From the NCBI GenBank assembly GCA_008931825.1, contig QXVZ01008546.1:4070-25876 (forward strand): a stretch of 21,807 nt of DNA. Direction: 5' to 3'. This document shows positions 14,232 to 21,807 of the stretch, one piece after another. The notes under the pieces are model-generated. The model was given only the letters and a program-made list of their open reading frames with translations, was not told the DNA's origin and ran no database searches. This stretch comes from Phallusia fumigata (taxonomy: Eukaryota; Chordata; Ascidiacea; Phlebobranchia; Ascidiidae). The stretch's first letter is position 1; each line of letters opens with the position of its first letter. Made by a program: the position numbers and the translations under genes.

Positions 14232-16377
14232 AATACTTCAAACTATTTCTCACTGACGTTCCAATTCTGGAGCAAACGTTCGAGTGCGGCTCACTTGCTA
14301 CTTGGGCGAACAACGAACATAGTTAGTGGTGCAACGATTTTTATAATATTTTAGGCAAAATGTTTTGACTGCCAAACAATACGTAGAAGGCTGCAAAATG
14401 ATTACCTTGTGCGCTTAACGTAAACGTTAGACCAACCACCATAGCTCCATGGTTTTGATAATGTTGATCACCAATGGAGATCCACAGGAAAATAGATGGG
14501 ACATCACAAACGTTTGCGTAACATGAGACCAAAATCCCAAATTGGCAAAACAGTGATAAAACGTAAAAGTTGTAAACAGCAAACGAAGTACGTCTGTATT
14601 TCATCGAAATACATATGTAGGCTACACTCATTTAGTCATTTTAAGGGTGTTATATCTAAGCACTGGATAAATGATACTATGCTCTCGCCAGGGGTATATG
14701 TGTCTGTTTGTGAAATGTCGGTGTGCTTTCCCGAGAATCAGGGCAAAAAATGCATGCCGCATTTATAACCAAATCTGCAATCCAACCCAGCACTACGCTA
14801 CTGTTCGTTTCTTTCATTTTGTACACATCCTATGTTGTATATGTTATAAATGTTATGTTTTCATAATGCAACTATGTTACTTTTTAAATTTTACTTTCTT
14901 TCTGTGTCGAACGTGCAATTGTTTGATGACTTGGAATTAACCCTGCTTCTTCAAATAGAATGACACTTGCGGCACGTTTGTGTTTCAACCGTTTTGTCGA
15001 TATCGACGTTTGTTTTAATAAAAGATTTAAGGTCCCGTCTGTAAGCTTGTAATGTCCATGAAATGAAACTGCTAGTTTTAAACCTCCTGGGCGTAGGGGA
15101 ATAGCGGATCAATAACTTATCTGATTATAAAGCTGCTACGAGGAGGCGGAACGGTGCGATCTTGGACGAATAATCAAAAAGTACATTTGTTACTTTTGAC
15201 ACCTTGTAAGACCATTGGAGTGTTAAATAAAACTTTAGCCCGGGTTCAAAAAATTTTGCTGGACTTGAGTCTTAGCTTAACTTGAGAGAGATCGAAGCAA
15301 AAATAGGTTTTAGAAAGGGGATCAATATCAAATTCAATTCTAAACTAATAAACGTTTTCGAAACTAAAACGTATGTGTTTCGAGGTTTCGGACCACTGTT
15401 AACAACCAAAACTATAACTATTATAATTATGTTGTTCACCACATTATATTAGGAACACGAAAAAATAAACACAAAAAGCAGAGGTATTCTCTAGGTGACA
15501 CTGGTGGGCAAGTGCAGTTTAACAACTGCTTGTACTCTATCACACACCAGACACTAACTTTTTTCTGTCGTAGACCTTCCAATAAAGTAGTTTTGAAAGC
15601 ACTTTTAAATGCGTGAAAAAAATGTGCGTGAAATTTGACACAAACATATTTGGGCTAATCGTTTTAGGTTTTCGCTGATAAGTTTTATCTTGTGGCTTTC
15701 ATTTTTTGCTAATAACAGTTAATTTGCCGAGCTGATGGTAAGTTTTATTGGGCACAGAAAATGTTACAGATATGTTTTTAACCTGAAAAAATGTTAAATG
15801 TAAAATCTTAATTGCGCATGGCGATCTTAAGAATATTATCAAGATGCTTTTAAATATGTTTGTTTTTTTAATATTTATTCTTTCCATTTTTCTTTTTCTT
15901 CCATTTTTTTCTGAATTTTCGTCTAAAGTAACTAAGTACATGCGCATTTTTTTAAAACTTTTTCAACTTAATCGTACGATCTGACAAAGTTTCCAGTAAA
16001 CCTGTGACAAAAGGTGAATGTAACAATTCGGTTATCTTCAATACTTAAGTTTTTTTAATTGAAAGGAAGATTAATGTTTGATAAGATAAGTGTGCCCGCA
16101 TTGCGATCGCAAGTACTGTTGACAATCCCAAATGATTTGGTGTACCGAGTGACACCACCAGCGTTAAGTGACTGTGGGCAGAAACCTAATGTTGATTTTA
16201 GCCTGACTGTAACGCATACGTACATATAAATTCAGGTGTGGATATAAATGTCACCGCATTGCTGGGAAGTGATGACATTAGGAGGACAATACAACTTGGA
16301 GCTAGGTAAACAAGATTTGGAAAGTTGAGTTGCATTACTGTGCGACTTTGTATTGGAAATCATCAGTTTATCGAATC
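14232..16377. other. Spacer between PKG-A and PKG-B
   Basis: About 2.1 kb with no supported coding region on either strand. The 80-96-residue frames are unspliced, AT-rich and featureless. AATAAA signals at 15017-15022 and about 15227 are candidate PKG-A 3' ends. An imperfect inverted repeat lies at about 15495-15555. The 300 bp before the PKG-B start contain a double GATA motif and TATA-like sequences, listed separately. Confidence 0.45.
16079..16248 (+). promoter_or_regulatory. Candidate PKG-B promoter motifs: tandem GATA and TATA-like
   Basis: TGATAAGATAAG at 16079-16090 contains two overlapping WGATAR sites. TATAAA occurs at 16225-16230 and 16243-16248, about 150 and 130 bp upstream of the PKG-B start codon. 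The arrangement is plausible for a promoter, but such motifs are common in AT-rich sequence and transcription start is not shown. Confidence 0.25.
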
Positions 16378-21801
<5,424 letters not shown>

Positions 21802-21807
21802 GTAAGT

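Noticed and set aside
16360-16377. Spliced-leader trans-splice acceptor just upstream of the PKG-B ATG (…atcatcag)
   Set aside because: Trans-splicing is known in ascidians and an AG is present, but the preceding sequence is only weakly pyrimidine-rich and nothing else supports it.

Overview
The window looks like invertebrate-metazoan nuclear DNA: AT-rich, with short exons, GT-AG introns mostly of 60-700 bp, and no prokaryotic gene layout. Gene density, intron size and the protein families fit an ascidian tunicate such as Ciona. That assignment is an inference from style, not from a diagnostic marker. Every supported gene is on the + strand. The exon models below were built by reading frames across splice sites, and codon phases agree at every junction unless stated.

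Layout. (1) About 1263-4618 (possibly from base 1): the 3' part of EFHB (EF-hand domain family member B), a ciliary/axonemal protein, in at least six exons. (2) 5816-8864: an unrecognised seven-exon gene for a type I single-pass membrane protein, with signal peptide, Cys-rich ectodomain, one transmembrane helix and a basic cytoplasmic tail. (3) 9262-9690: a 429-bp non-autonomous hAT-type transposon with an 8-bp target-site duplication. (4) 10558-14231: a complete cGMP-dependent protein kinase gene, here PKG-A. (5) 16378-21801: a second, tandem cGMP-dependent protein kinase gene, here PKG-B, cut by the window edge before its last exons.

The two kinases share the PKG architecture: N-terminal coiled coil, pseudosubstrate, two cyclic-nucleotide-binding (CNB) domains and an AGC kinase domain. 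Their introns match from the first CNB domain onward, so they are tandem duplicates. They differ where regulation and targeting are set. PKG-B has an N-terminal Cys/basic motif that suggests lipid anchoring. PKG-A has a longer Ser-rich linker and a glycine at the cGMP-selectivity position of its second CNB domain. The pseudosubstrates are RRQAV (A) and RRRGI (B). This suggests division of labour between two cGMP effectors.

Three single N bases are assembly joins. Two are flanked by perfect duplications that are probably unmerged contig overlaps. The third lies where the 5' splice site of PKG-A exon 1 should be. I saw no tRNA, rRNA, CRISPR, phage or bacterial mobile element.
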